From: Pseudomonas oryzihabitans
GTDB lineage: Bacteria > Pseudomonadota > Gammaproteobacteria > Pseudomonadales > Pseudomonadaceae
Direction: 5' to 3'
Length of the DNA stretch: 64,000 bases
NCBI RefSeq assembly: GCF_001518815.1
Contig: NZ_CP013987.1
Coordinates: forward strand, 2,378,501 to 2,442,500
Shown: positions 25,875 to 32,974 of the stretch, piece after piece
Layout: each line of letters starts with the position of its first letter
Position numbering within the stretch: position 1 is the stretch's first letter
Made by a program: the position numbers and the translations under genes
Notes under the pieces: generated by a model
What the model saw: the letters and a program-made list of their open reading frames with translations, nothing else
Told to the model about the DNA's origin: nothing
The model's database searches: none

Positions 25875-26574
25875 GTCTATTTTCATAGCGGCAATACTAA
25901 CCCTAATTATTGCCGCATATAGCTTTTATTTTATCCTAAACCCACACATACCTGAGCCATCTGAACTTGGGCCGCTCGGCGACTTTATCGGCGGAAATAT
26001 AAATCCAATACTAACTTTTATCTCGACAATTGTATTGGTCGAAACATTTGTGGTCCAATCCCACGCAGCAAAACTTGCAAGAGAGGAAAGCAAAGAGGCT
26101 AGAGAGGCGCTACGTCAACAAACAAAAACTGCAGCTATTCAGATATTTGAAACCTCATTTTTCAATATCGTCAACATGTGTCTAAATGACTTTTCCAGCA
26201 CTGAAATAGTAAAAAATGGACGGTCGATCAAAGGATCAAAAGCCTTCGAGGAAATTGAAAAGAATTTTCAATTTTTAAAATCGAGAGGAATGGATCCTGG
26301 CGAGCTATTCGCCCACCTTGATTCCGACCACAACGACATCTGCTTCAATGTTATAAAAAATTTCTCTATCCTTTACGACTTCATAAAAAATAACGCACCT
26401 GAAGGCTCGTCCGAAAAGTATATATCCATTTTAAATAGACTTATACCAACACATTTAAACTACATAATATGTATAGCTGAAAACCATATGGAATGGCCCA
26501 TACTAAAACCATATCGGGAGTGCGGTTTTTTCGAAAGAAAAAGCATTGATAAACTAATTAAAGCCTATGCATGA
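25867..26574 (+). CDS. putative abortive-infection membrane protein (putAbiC-like)
   Basis: The product is 235 residues. There is an N-terminal membrane segment (residues 4-24), then the motif GPLGDFIGGNINPILTF at about 37-53, a second membrane segment (about 50-66) and a coiled coil (about 68-92). The GDFxGGxxNP motif followed by a membrane helix and coiled coil is the hallmark of the putative phage abortive infection family (putAbiC). The soluble C-terminal domain includes SILNRLIPTHLNYIICIAENH. It overlaps the upstream gene, indicating a two-gene operon. The likely role is membrane-linked defence against other phages; that is inference. Confidence 0.75.
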   Translation: MTKSIFIAAILTLIIAAYSFYFILNPHIPEPSELGPLGDFIGGNINPILTFISTIVLVETFVVQSHAAKLAREESKEAREALRQQTKTAAIQIFETSFFNIVNMCLNDFSSTEIVKNGRSIKGSKAFEEIEKNFQFLKSRGMDPGELFAHLDSDHNDICFNVIKNFSILYDFIKNNAPEGSSEKYISILNRLIPTHLNYIICIAENHMEWPILKPYRECGFFERKSIDKLIKAYA

Positions 26575-26621
26575 TAATCTGATTATCTAGCTTATAAGGC
26601 ATCGATGATTCAGCATACCTA

Positions 26622-27056
26622 TCATCCCGCCCGCGGCAGCTCCCCCCACCGCGTCGTATACCCCCGCGACAGCAGCTCCCGCCGCATCTGCCACCCCGGA
26701 TCGGCAGGCATCCGCCCCACGTGCAGCGCCGCCTGCCCGTACCGGGCATTGATCCGGTCCACCACCTGCATCAGCTCGCTGGGCTGCCCCTGCCCGGCCG
26801 GGGCGGAGAGATCCGGCGTGAACTCGTCCGTCTGCACGATGCTGCCCAGCACCACCGCGCACTTCGAATAGGCGTAGCCCTCGCGATAGATGGGGTCCAA
26901 GCCGGCCAGGGCGGACTGCACCAGGATGCGGGTATCGTTCGGATGCGCGAGCTGGATGCCCAGGCTGCGGTGGTAACGGCGTTCCTCGGGTTCGTGCTGG
27001 CCGGTTTGCACGCTCACCAGCAGCATGGTGCACAGCGCCCCTGCTCCTGGAGCTTC
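26622..27056 (-). pseudogene. truncated umuC (DNA polymerase V subunit C-terminus)
   Basis: The frame encodes about 145 residues matching the C-terminal third of UmuC/RumB, which is normally about 420 residues. Signatures are GALCTMLLVSVQTG, then VVDRINARYGQAALHVGRM and RELLSRGYTTRWGELPRA, the DUF4113-type tail. The catalytic palm, fingers and thumb are missing, so it cannot act as a polymerase. No umuD lies nearby. It is opposite in strand to the flanking cargo genes and probably arrived by recombination with a mobile element carrying a polymerase V operon. Confidence 0.85.
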
Positions 27057-27133
27057 TCGGCTGTTCGGGCCACCTAGGTTGCGGCACATCCTATGAGGCA
27101 CACTCCCTAGTCCGCAGGACGGAATGGAAGCCA

Positions 27134-27472
27134 GTGATCAAGCTTATAGATTGCATTAGCGATGCTTTTCAGCGTGGAAGCGTGTTTAGGGTTCCAGGGA
27201 AATACCCGTACGAAGAAACGGTAGATTTCATGGTTTTTGAGACGCTGGAAGAAGACCGCCGTTTTGGGTTGATGGTTACCACCGGCTATAAAGCTGGCTT
27301 GACCCTGCTCCGTCTACCTGCCGAGAGCAACCATGGTACGTGTGGGCTGAGCAAGGACTGGGTAATAGCAAACTGGGCCAAGTGGATCTATCCAGACTGC
27401 GATGTATCGCAGGTAGCCGTCTATGAGGGCTATGGGCCAGGCGTCAGTGTTCGCGCCCATGGGATGGCATAG
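27134..27472 (+). CDS. Imm45-like immunity protein
   Basis: The product is 112 residues from a GTG start with a GGAAG ribosome binding site. The pattern RGSVFRVPGKYPYEETVDFM (about residues 15-34), then MVTTGYKAGLTLLRLPAES, and WVIANWAKWIYPDCDV near the end match immunity family Imm45 of polymorphic toxin systems. No cognate toxin gene is present next to it, so it is an orphan. It could protect the lysogen from toxins of related strains. Confidence 0.8.
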   Translation: MIKLIDCISDAFQRGSVFRVPGKYPYEETVDFMVFETLEEDRRFGLMVTTGYKAGLTLLRLPAESNHGTCGLSKDWVIANWAKWIYPDCDVSQVAVYEGYGPGVSVRAHGMA

Positions 27473-27507
27473 AAGGCCTAGGCACGGGCTCTCTAAATAC
27501 CTAGCCA

Positions 27508-27756
27508 CGTGGAACCGCCTGCGGCGCGGTACCTCCATCCTCACCTACCAGCTCGCCTTGGGCCGGCCTGAGCTCATGCCTGAGCTGACCTACCCCCTGC
27601 AGGACGTGAAGGCTGAGATCGACGCCATCATCTGGTACGGGCGGAACGTGCAGCAAAACCTCACCGCGGAAGGCGGCTACACCACCCGGCTAGAGCTGGA
27701 GGCCAAGCTGCCTGAGGACTTAGTCGCCAACCTGGTCGGCGAGATCCGATGCAAAT
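27508..27756 (+). pseudogene. relic of a second gpD (middle part)
   Basis: The plus-strand frame (WNRLRRGTSILTYQLALGRP and on to YTTRLELEAKLPEDLVANL) aligns with residues about 284-367 of the intact gpD with frequent synonymous and a few coding changes. It has no start of its own and ends shortly after at a stop at 27777-27779. It is a different D allele from the intact one. Confidence 0.85.
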
Positions 27757-27891
27757 GGCCGCTGTCGACCCATAGCTGACCTTCGCACCGGGCGGCATGT
27801 GGCCAAAAATGACTGTCCGACTGATGAAGCGTAGATGCCGTTGGCCGCGAAGTGCTAACGTCATTTACTCTCGTTTTCGAAGGAGACCTAG

Positions 27892-28668
27892 GTGGGAGTA
27901 TTCTTTGAGTCGTATCAGGCGAAGATGTGTTGCTTGTGTGGATCTGGTGAGTCGCTAACTGGTGAACACAAGATCAAAGCATCTGCCTTGCGAAAAATCT
28001 TCGGAAACGATCGCATGGTCATCGGAATTTTTGATGGCGAGAGCATTGTACGTCCCGCGCAAGGCCCAAAATCCGAAGCTTTTCACTTCACCGCCCGGAT
28101 GTGCTCGACGTGTAATGGAGCGAGAACACAAGCAGCCGATAGAGAGTTCGACAGGTTTCATGCGCTGGTATCAGAGCGTTGCCTGAAAGGCGAGGATCCG
28201 TCTTCAGTTTTCGACCTACCCCAGTATGAGATCGGTAGCGAAGCCTATCTCAATGTGTTCCGCTATTTTTCAAAGCTGTTATGCTGCCATGTCGCGGAGT
28301 CCTCCGGCCCTCGACCGTTGGATGTCAGTCGGTTTGCCATTGGTGACGTTGACCGTAATGTTGTTTGTCTTAGTATTGATTCGGATCCAACCTATCTCGA
28401 TTTCCGGGAAGTGTACGGTGAACATAAGTATGCAGCCCATGGGGGGCTAATCGTCCCCCTAGACTCGATGACTAGACGGCCTACACGTTTCATTAGCTCA
28501 ATCAGCCTAGGCGCGGTTCGGTATAGGTTTTGGACTAAATTACTACCGATTTCGGGAGAGGCTTTAAGATGGTTTCATCGGGCATTTTGGGATAAATGCC
28601 AAGCGGCTTATAAAGATGCAGTCGAAAACCCGCTATCAGATGAGCAGAAGCGCCGTCTGGGCCTTTAG
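27892..28668 (+). CDS. HNH-type zinc-binding protein, probable nuclease
   Basis: The product is 258 residues from a GTG start; AGGAG at 27881-27885 gives good spacing. Cys13-x2-Cys16, then EHKI with His26, and Cys71-x2-Cys74-Asn75 outline a zinc-stabilised HNH fold. The remainder (about 90-258) has no recognised domain. The base composition is lower in GC than the structural genes. Its place in the cargo region, converging on the DUF4238 gene, suggests an accessory role such as defence; an inactive HNH cannot be ruled out by eye. Confidence 0.65.
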   Translation: MGVFFESYQAKMCCLCGSGESLTGEHKIKASALRKIFGNDRMVIGIFDGESIVRPAQGPKSEAFHFTARMCSTCNGARTQAADREFDRFHALVSERCLKGEDPSSVFDLPQYEIGSEAYLNVFRYFSKLLCCHVAESSGPRPLDVSRFAIGDVDRNVVCLSIDSDPTYLDFREVYGEHKYAAHGGLIVPLDSMTRRPTRFISSISLGAVRYRFWTKLLPISGEALRWFHRAFWDKCQAAYKDAVENPLSDEQKRRLGL

Positions 28669-28823
28669 GCACGCGGAGAATTCCACAGATAGCGCAAGCA
28701 TGGCATCGCGTGCTTAGCCACACAAGCTTGTTCTTTTTGAATCTTTTCAGCACCTCCACACAACTCGAAAATTGTCTCGGAGCGCGATCCCGCCTCATCA
28801 ATTATTTACCCGAAAGCAGCCTC

Positions 28824-29915
28824 TCACTCTTTCCCGCTATACCGTTCGCCTAGCACCCTCTTCATATTTTCCTCAATTGATTTAGCGTCTTGTACCGCTT
28901 TATCAAATTCGGCTTTGCTGTTCGGCCGCCGACCAAACTCATCTTGAAAATAGTAAGAGCCGTCCTTCATTTTTACCGTCATGAAACCGCTCTGAAGCGC
29001 TGTCGCATAGTTTCGAGGCATCAAAAATCTTCCCAGCTTGCTCCACAGAGTAATTTCAAGATGGCGTTCGGGGAACAAGTCTTGCTCGTTGCAGCTCGCG
29101 ATGTATCGCTCTGCACGGGTTTTAATTATATAGTTGACCTCTCGCACCTGTTTCTCAGAAAGCTTTCTGCCTCTCTGAATTCCATCGTAAGTAACTATCG
29201 GATTATCAAAAAGTCTTGGATTGGTGCGTGATCTTCTAGCTCGAAGTTCGCCTTGCTTGCGCCCCCACTCCCTATGTGTGATTACCATCAAGTGGTTGCT
29301 ATCGAGTGGAATTAAGGTTTGGGTTCCCAACCAGTGCTGGGGAACGTCTAAACCTTCCGGTATGGCACGATCTTTCGGAAAAACGTGAGGATTGAAAAAT
29401 GTCACGGGGTGATCTGAAAAAATGAACTTGGTCTCTGACTGGGCAGCTTCAAAAATCTCTATAGCGCCCTCCATCCACATCACACAGTGCATCCTGCGAA
29501 CTTCCTGCATGCGAACCATGAGTTCTTGCTGATTTTTCGTCGCAAGTGTTGACTGGAGGAATCGGAGGCCTTTAGGGGTGCGCAATCGGAGGGCATCAAG
29601 GAACTCGAAAATTTGGGTGTATGTAAAGTGCACTTTGTTCCAGTCACGTTCGAGTAACGCCTGAATTGCCTCCTTCCCCGTTCTGTCTATTGATCCAAAC
29701 AGAAATCTTTCGATGTCATCATTCGGTTCGCCCAGCACGCGGGTGGTGTATAGATCCCGCTCAAAAAACCAAGCATCTGGCCCCTTGGTTAGAATTGCAC
29801 GCGCTTGACCGACAATCGCTCCTTTAGCATCGCGGAAAATCTCGGGCCGCAAATCCAGTATTTTGAACGCGGTATTACCCTGTAGAAGAAATCCCCTCTG
29901 ATACCACTGGGGCAC
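28824..29915 (-). CDS. DUF4238 family protein (start uncertain)
   Basis: The frame gives 363 residues from a GTG. The DUF4238 family begins with a conserved HxYVPQxYxRxF motif. Here HHYVPQWYQRGF spans the GTG, so the motif's first residues (HHY) lie upstream of the only standard start. The same frame stays open upstream for about 15 codons back to a stop and has no ATG, GTG or TTG there. Either an unusual start (ATT) is used or the 5' end is damaged; an ATG in another frame lies nearby at about 29962-29964. FIFSDHPVTFFNP near residue 160 is also typical. The function is unknown; the family often occurs in defence and mobile regions. Confidence 0.7.
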   Translation of the reverse strand: MPQWYQRGFLLQGNTAFKILDLRPEIFRDAKGAIVGQARAILTKGPDAWFFERDLYTTRVLGEPNDDIERFLFGSIDRTGKEAIQALLERDWNKVHFTYTQIFEFLDALRLRTPKGLRFLQSTLATKNQQELMVRMQEVRRMHCVMWMEGAIEIFEAAQSETKFIFSDHPVTFFNPHVFPKDRAIPEGLDVPQHWLGTQTLIPLDSNHLMVITHREWGRKQGELRARRSRTNPRLFDNPIVTYDGIQRGRKLSEKQVREVNYIIKTRAERYIASCNEQDLFPERHLEITLWSKLGRFLMPRNYATALQSGFMTVKMKDGSYYFQDEFGRRPNSKAEFDKAVQDAKSIEENMKRVLGERYSGKE

Positions 29916-29972
29916 GTAGTGATGTCGGTACGACTGTTGTTTGATAATTGCGATTCTCCATGCTTCTTTAGA

Positions 29973-30203
29973 CTACTTAAGCTTCCTCTTTTGGCCGTAT
30001 GCAGACCTCGACGAAGGTCTGCTATGGGTCGGTAGCGGCCTTCCACAATCTACTGAAATCGAGCCCCAGCCAATTGCCTCATCGATCGAGATTGGCAGCT
30101 GCGCATGATCCTCGGCCGAACTCTGAAAGCCGGTGATCTTCAACCGTGCCTGGGAAAGCGCGAGCTGGGCGAGTCTGCGAACCCGTGTCTGAAAAGCGTC
30201 CAT
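29973..30203 (-). CDS. small SOS-controlled phage protein (predicted)
   Basis: The product is 76 residues, basic at both ends (MDAFQTRVRRLAQLALSQAR; tail YGQKRKLK). A full LexA-type box lies 14 bases upstream (30217-30236) and a ribosome binding site (AAAGGTG) is present. I recognise no family. An SOS-induced small protein beside the lysogeny repressor could be an antirepressor like Tum of phage 186; that is inference. Confidence 0.55.
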   Translation of the reverse strand: MDAFQTRVRRLAQLALSQARLKITGFQSSAEDHAQLPISIDEAIGWGSISVDCGRPLPTHSRPSSRSAYGQKRKLK

Positions 30204-30216
30204 GGTGGCACCTTTA

Positions 30217-30236
30217 TACTGTACGTATAAACAGTA
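30217..30236. promoter_or_regulatory. LexA box 1
   Basis: TACTGT-N8-ACAGTA, a full 20-base palindromic match to the gammaproteobacterial LexA consensus (CTGT-N8-ACAG core). It sits just upstream of the 76-residue gene on the minus strand. A second full box lies 370 bases away. Confidence 0.85.
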
Positions 30237-30339
30237 TAAGAGACGCTATTAGAAATAGGCCAACAGACGAAGCGACGAGTGGAGCTCAGACGGTGAGAGA
30301 GGTGCCTTGAAACCAGTCGCAGTATCCTCCCCGTCTGGA

Positions 30340-30564
30340 TCACTTCGCCCCCAGCCTGACATCTGTTTCCATAGAGGCTGAACGCTTACGCATCAGTGGC
30401 CCGCTGACCCTGGCCAGGTCCAGCACAAGCAGATAAACCCGTTGCTGATCATCTCGGGATAGCACCCTTACAGCCTCCAGCAGTTGCGCCTCGTATTCAC
30501 AGGCGGCCGAAGGCACGGGTTGTCGACCAGAGATCATGAAAGGGGCTTGCTTGAGCTGTTCCAT
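30340..30564 (-). CDS. small SOS-controlled phage protein (predicted)
   Basis: The product is 74 residues from the ATG at 30564; a longer frame upstream runs through the LexA box and is not used. The core (ACEYEAQLLEAVRVLSRDD, then VYLLVLDLARV) is helical and leucine-rich. The LexA box at 30585-30604 lies 21 bases upstream, where it would block the promoter. Similar small proteins occur in Pseudomonas prophages, but I know no function. It lies downstream of the repressor, separated by a terminator. Confidence 0.6.
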   Translation of the reverse strand: MEQLKQAPFMISGRQPVPSAACEYEAQLLEAVRVLSRDDQQRVYLLVLDLARVSGPLMRKRSASMETDVRLGAK

Positions 30565-30584
30565 AGGTACTGCACACTCCTTGT

Positions 30585-30604
30585 TACTGTATGCAAGTAC
30601 AGTA
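30585..30604. promoter_or_regulatory. LexA box 2
   Basis: TACTGT-N8-ACAGTA, again a full match in both half sites, with a different spacer from box 1. It lies directly upstream of the 74-residue gene on the minus strand. Confidence 0.85.
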
Positions 30605-30641
30605 CATTTTGTGATGCAGGTCGCCAACCGCCGAAGGCCAA

Positions 30642-30666
30642 AAAGCCCAGCTCTGGGCTGGGCTTT
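30642..30666 (-). terminator. terminator after the repressor gene
   Basis: AAAGCCCAG and CTGGGCTTT form a perfect 9-base stem with a 7-base loop, followed on the minus strand by a T-run. It lies 21 bases after the repressor stop and separates the repressor from the LexA-controlled small genes. Confidence 0.8.
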
Positions 30667-30686
30667 CGCGTTTCTTTTTGAGGCCT

Positions 30687-31037
30687 TCAGGGCTTATCGG
30701 AGTCTAGGCTGCCATCCGCCGCAGCCATGGCAAAAGCCATACGGCGCACCGACTCTTTGTTGTAGTCGGACATACCTCTGACGTAGAGAAGAATCTCCGC
30801 CTCTAGCGGCCCGACAGAGGCTTCACTGATGGCAGTAGAGCGTTGTCCCGTGATGACGAAGGACACATCCACACCTGCGCGGGATAGCGCTTCCAGATAC
30901 AGAGCGTCAGGACTCCGCTCATCCTTCTCATACTTCACTTGGGCGTTTGTCTTCACGCCGCCGATTTCGCCGAAAACCCCCTGAGACATGCCGAGGCGCT
31001 CGCGCTCCTCCTTCAACCGGCTGCCGATTGAACTCAT
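30687..31037 (-). CDS. lysogeny repressor (XRE helix-turn-helix)
   Basis: The product is 116 residues. The N-terminal 70 residues are an XRE helix-turn-helix domain (IGSRLKEERERLGMSQGVFGE, with KYEKDERSPDALYLEAL). The short C-terminal part is helical and has no LexA-type protease domain, so it is not cleaved by RecA like lambda CI. It is divergent from the gene at 31119. Its start codon lies within the first of three 32-base-spaced operators, suggesting autoregulation. Induction would then need an antirepressor. Confidence 0.88.
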   Translation of the reverse strand: MSSIGSRLKEERERLGMSQGVFGEIGGVKTNAQVKYEKDERSPDALYLEALSRAGVDVSFVITGQRSTAISEASVGPLEAEILLYVRGMSDYNKESVRRMAFAMAAADGSLDSDKP

Positions 31038-31117
31038 TTGAATAGACTTACCCTGTTGACTTAACTCATTTGAGTGATACAGTTCGCCTGACTTAACTCA
31101 TTTGAACGAATTTGAAC
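31029..31117. promoter_or_regulatory. divergent operator with three repeats at exact 32-base spacing
   Basis: The core AACTCATTTGA starts at 31031, 31063 and 31095. The middle copy is a full dyad (ACTCA-TT-TGAGT), the outer ones are near-dyads, and a partial copy (ATTTGAAC) follows at 31110-31117. A 32-base step is about three helical turns, so bound dimers would face the same side. The first copy covers the repressor ATG; the last reaches the start of the divergent gene. It is the probable lysis/lysogeny switch. Confidence 0.75.
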
Positions 31118-31118
31118 T

Positions 31119-31367
31119 ATGACAGCGCTACGCACGCCGGCACAAGCACGCGAGGTCTTGGAGCGCGAGGGCAGGAGCATCGCGGACTTTTGCCGCGAGC
31201 ATGACCTTGATGCTTTCACCGTGTACCAGGTACTGGCAGGCAAGAAGAAGGGAAAAAGAGGCATGGCGCACCGCGCTGCGGTACTGCTGGGCATCAAGGA
31301 TGGAGAGGTAGCCACCGCTAAGGCAGAACAGTACGGACCACTGGCCCAGGGAGAAACTGGAAGATGA
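31119..31367 (+). CDS. Cro/Cox-position DNA-binding protein (BcepMu gp16 family)
   Basis: The product is 82 residues. TPAQAREVLEREGRSIADFCREHDL and VYQVLAGKKKGKRG form a short helix-turn-helix of the BcepMu gp16 type, with the conserved sequence GMAHRAAVLLGIK after it. It is transcribed away from the repressor, so it takes the place of cro or cox and starts the early operon. Its stop overlaps the ymfL-like start (ATGA). Confidence 0.8.
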   Translation: MTALRTPAQAREVLEREGRSIADFCREHDLDAFTVYQVLAGKKKGKRGMAHRAAVLLGIKDGEVATAKAEQYGPLAQGETGR

Positions 31368-31846
31368 AACGCCCTGCCCTAGAGACCCGCCGCCAAGTCA
31401 TCAGCGCCGTGATCTGCGCCTACCCGGGCGGTCGTGAATGCGCCGCCGCCCGCCTCGGCCTACCACTCAAGAAATTCGACAACCACGCCTACGAGACCGC
31501 CGGCTGCCGCCCGCTCAATGACCAGCAGATCCTGCTGCTGGAGCAGGAGACCGGCACCACCTACTTGGTGGACTACCTCGCGGCTCAGTACGGCGGCTTC
31601 TTCGTGCGCCAGGCCGAGGTCGGCGACCTGGACAACCTGGATCTCTACGCCCGCTCCGTGAAGACCGCCGTCAAGCGCGGGCTGGTGGACCAGATCATCG
31701 GCCAGGCGCTGGAAGACGGCGTCATTGATGAGAAGGAAGTCGTCCAGATCCTCGGCGCCCACCGCCGGCACCTGGCGGCGCGCGAGGAAGAGGTCTGGGC
31801 GGTGATCACGCTGCATGCGGCGAGAAGCAGCGGCCGCAAGCACTAG
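31364..31846 (+). CDS. YmfL-family regulatory protein
   Basis: The product is 160 residues. AVICAYPGGRECAAARLGLPLKKFDN (residues 15-40; core PGGRECAAARLG) is the YmfL signature, followed by a helix-rich region. The family occupies the CII-like position in P2-type early operons of Pseudomonas and enterobacteria and has a predicted helix-turn-helix. The exact role is not established; DNA binding in early control is likely. Confidence 0.8.
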   Translation: MKRPALETRRQVISAVICAYPGGRECAAARLGLPLKKFDNHAYETAGCRPLNDQQILLLEQETGTTYLVDYLAAQYGGFFVRQAEVGDLDNLDLYARSVKTAVKRGLVDQIIGQALEDGVIDEKEVVQILGAHRRHLAAREEEVWAVITLHAARSSGRKH

Positions 31847-31951
31847 CCACAAGACACACCCTGAAAGCCTGCCAGGACGGCGGGCACGAAGTCGGCGCGG
31901 AGCGCCAGAACCCGGCTCAGCCGGAGCCGCTACAGGCGGCAGGGAAGAGAA

Positions 31952-32305
31952 ATGGCGTTGTTCAAGAAACAGAAGAAGGGGCAGTTCTGGTGCTGCTTCT
32001 GCGGTGCGCCCCTGGTTTGCCGGACCAGCTGGTTCGCCCACGTATTCCTGCGCCAGCAGGTATTCCAGTGTCACTTCGCGCCCTGCAGCGCGTCGTTCTA
32101 CGCCCACACCGAGCTGACCCACCTGGCCAGCCCCAGCGGCCTGCCCAACGCGCCGGCCTGCGAGCTGCCGCCCAGCACCAGCCACCTCAACGCCATGGCG
32201 CAGAAGGTATACGCCAGCAATCTCGCCATCCGCGAACAGCAGCTCGGTCTGCTCGACGACCAGGAAGAAGCCCAGCAGCCCACCAGAGAGGACATCGCAT
32301 CGTGA
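31952..32305 (+). CDS. ogr: Ogr/Delta-type zinc-finger late gene activator
   Basis: The product is 117 residues. CCFC (Cys-x2-Cys) near residue 14 and QCHFAPCSASFYAHTEL (Cys-x4-Cys) about residue 39 match the zinc finger of P2 Ogr and P4 Delta, which switch on late promoters by contacting RNA polymerase. The C-terminal extension is longer than in P2 Ogr (72 residues). A strong ribosome binding site (AGGGAAGAGAA) precedes it. Its predicted targets are the dyads before O/P, V and FI. In P2 ogr lies after D; here it is in the early region. Confidence 0.85.
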   Translation: MALFKKQKKGQFWCCFCGAPLVCRTSWFAHVFLRQQVFQCHFAPCSASFYAHTELTHLASPSGLPNAPACELPPSTSHLNAMAQKVYASNLAIREQQLGLLDDQEEAQQPTREDIAS

Positions 32306-32658
32306 CTACCGCCAACCACCCCGCTGACTACCTCGACACCATGCAGGCCGCTGCCCTGACCTACCTGCGCCGCCATGAGTGCGAGCATCTGGGCCACAGC
32401 CAGTCCCTGCTCACCTGCGCCGCCGAGCACCTGCAGCTGATGGGTGTGCCCCAGCACACCGCCGAGCGCCTGGTGGCCCGCGCCCATGATCAGCTCGAAG
32501 CCCTCAAGGGCCATCGTTTTCTGGACATCGACTCCAGCACCGGCGACGTCGTCGTCCTAGTCAACCCGGCCACCGGCCTGCGCTACCGCATCCCGGTCCA
32601 GGAGATCTTCGACGCCCTGATCGACGAAGACCCCGGCACCCAGCGCGCCACCCGCTAA
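32302..32658 (+). CDS. small conserved phage protein
   Basis: The product is 118 residues from GTG overlapping the ogr stop. The opening (TTANHPADYLDTMQAAA) and the closing GLRYRIPVQEIFDAL look structured, but I recognise no family. It belongs to the early operon between the late activator and the primase-helicase. Confidence 0.65.
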   Translation: MTTANHPADYLDTMQAAALTYLRRHECEHLGHSQSLLTCAAEHLQLMGVPQHTAERLVARAHDQLEALKGHRFLDIDSSTGDVVVLVNPATGLRYRIPVQEIFDALIDEDPGTQRATR

Positions 32659-32732
32659 CCCCCTGACTGCCTGATCCATGCCCGCCTTGCGTGGGTATGG
32701 GTGAACTGCGCCTTTTTGCCGCGAGACCCACC

Positions 32733-32972
32733 ATGCCGAACACCCTTCCCGTCCAGATCGAGCTGCCGCCGGCGGTCGCTGAAACCTTCGCCCGCTGGCT
32801 CCAGGGCCGCGCCGATTACACCGTCAACCAGCACTGGAACGAGCCGCGCTATGTCCGCATCGAGGACACCGACAAGCGCCGCGCCGCCATCCTGCGCCGC
32901 TTCCCGTCCATGCTCGCCGCCCACCAGACCGCCACCCAGATCCGCGCTCAGCTCGCCCAGGTGGAGTGCTGA
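32733..32972 (+). CDS. small conserved early phage protein
   Basis: The product is 79 residues. It begins MPNTLPVQIELPPAVAETF and contains HWNEPRYVRIED. I recognise no family. It ends two bases before the primase-helicase start. The upstream in-frame extension is not favoured by any ribosome binding site. Confidence 0.6.
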   Translation: MPNTLPVQIELPPAVAETFARWLQGRADYTVNQHWNEPRYVRIEDTDKRRAAILRRFPSMLAAHQTATQIRAQLAQVEC

Positions 32973-32974
32973 GC

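Noticed and set aside
30600-30790. Plus-strand open frames between the LexA region and the repressor
   Set aside because: They run through a terminator and antisense to the repressor and have no motif.
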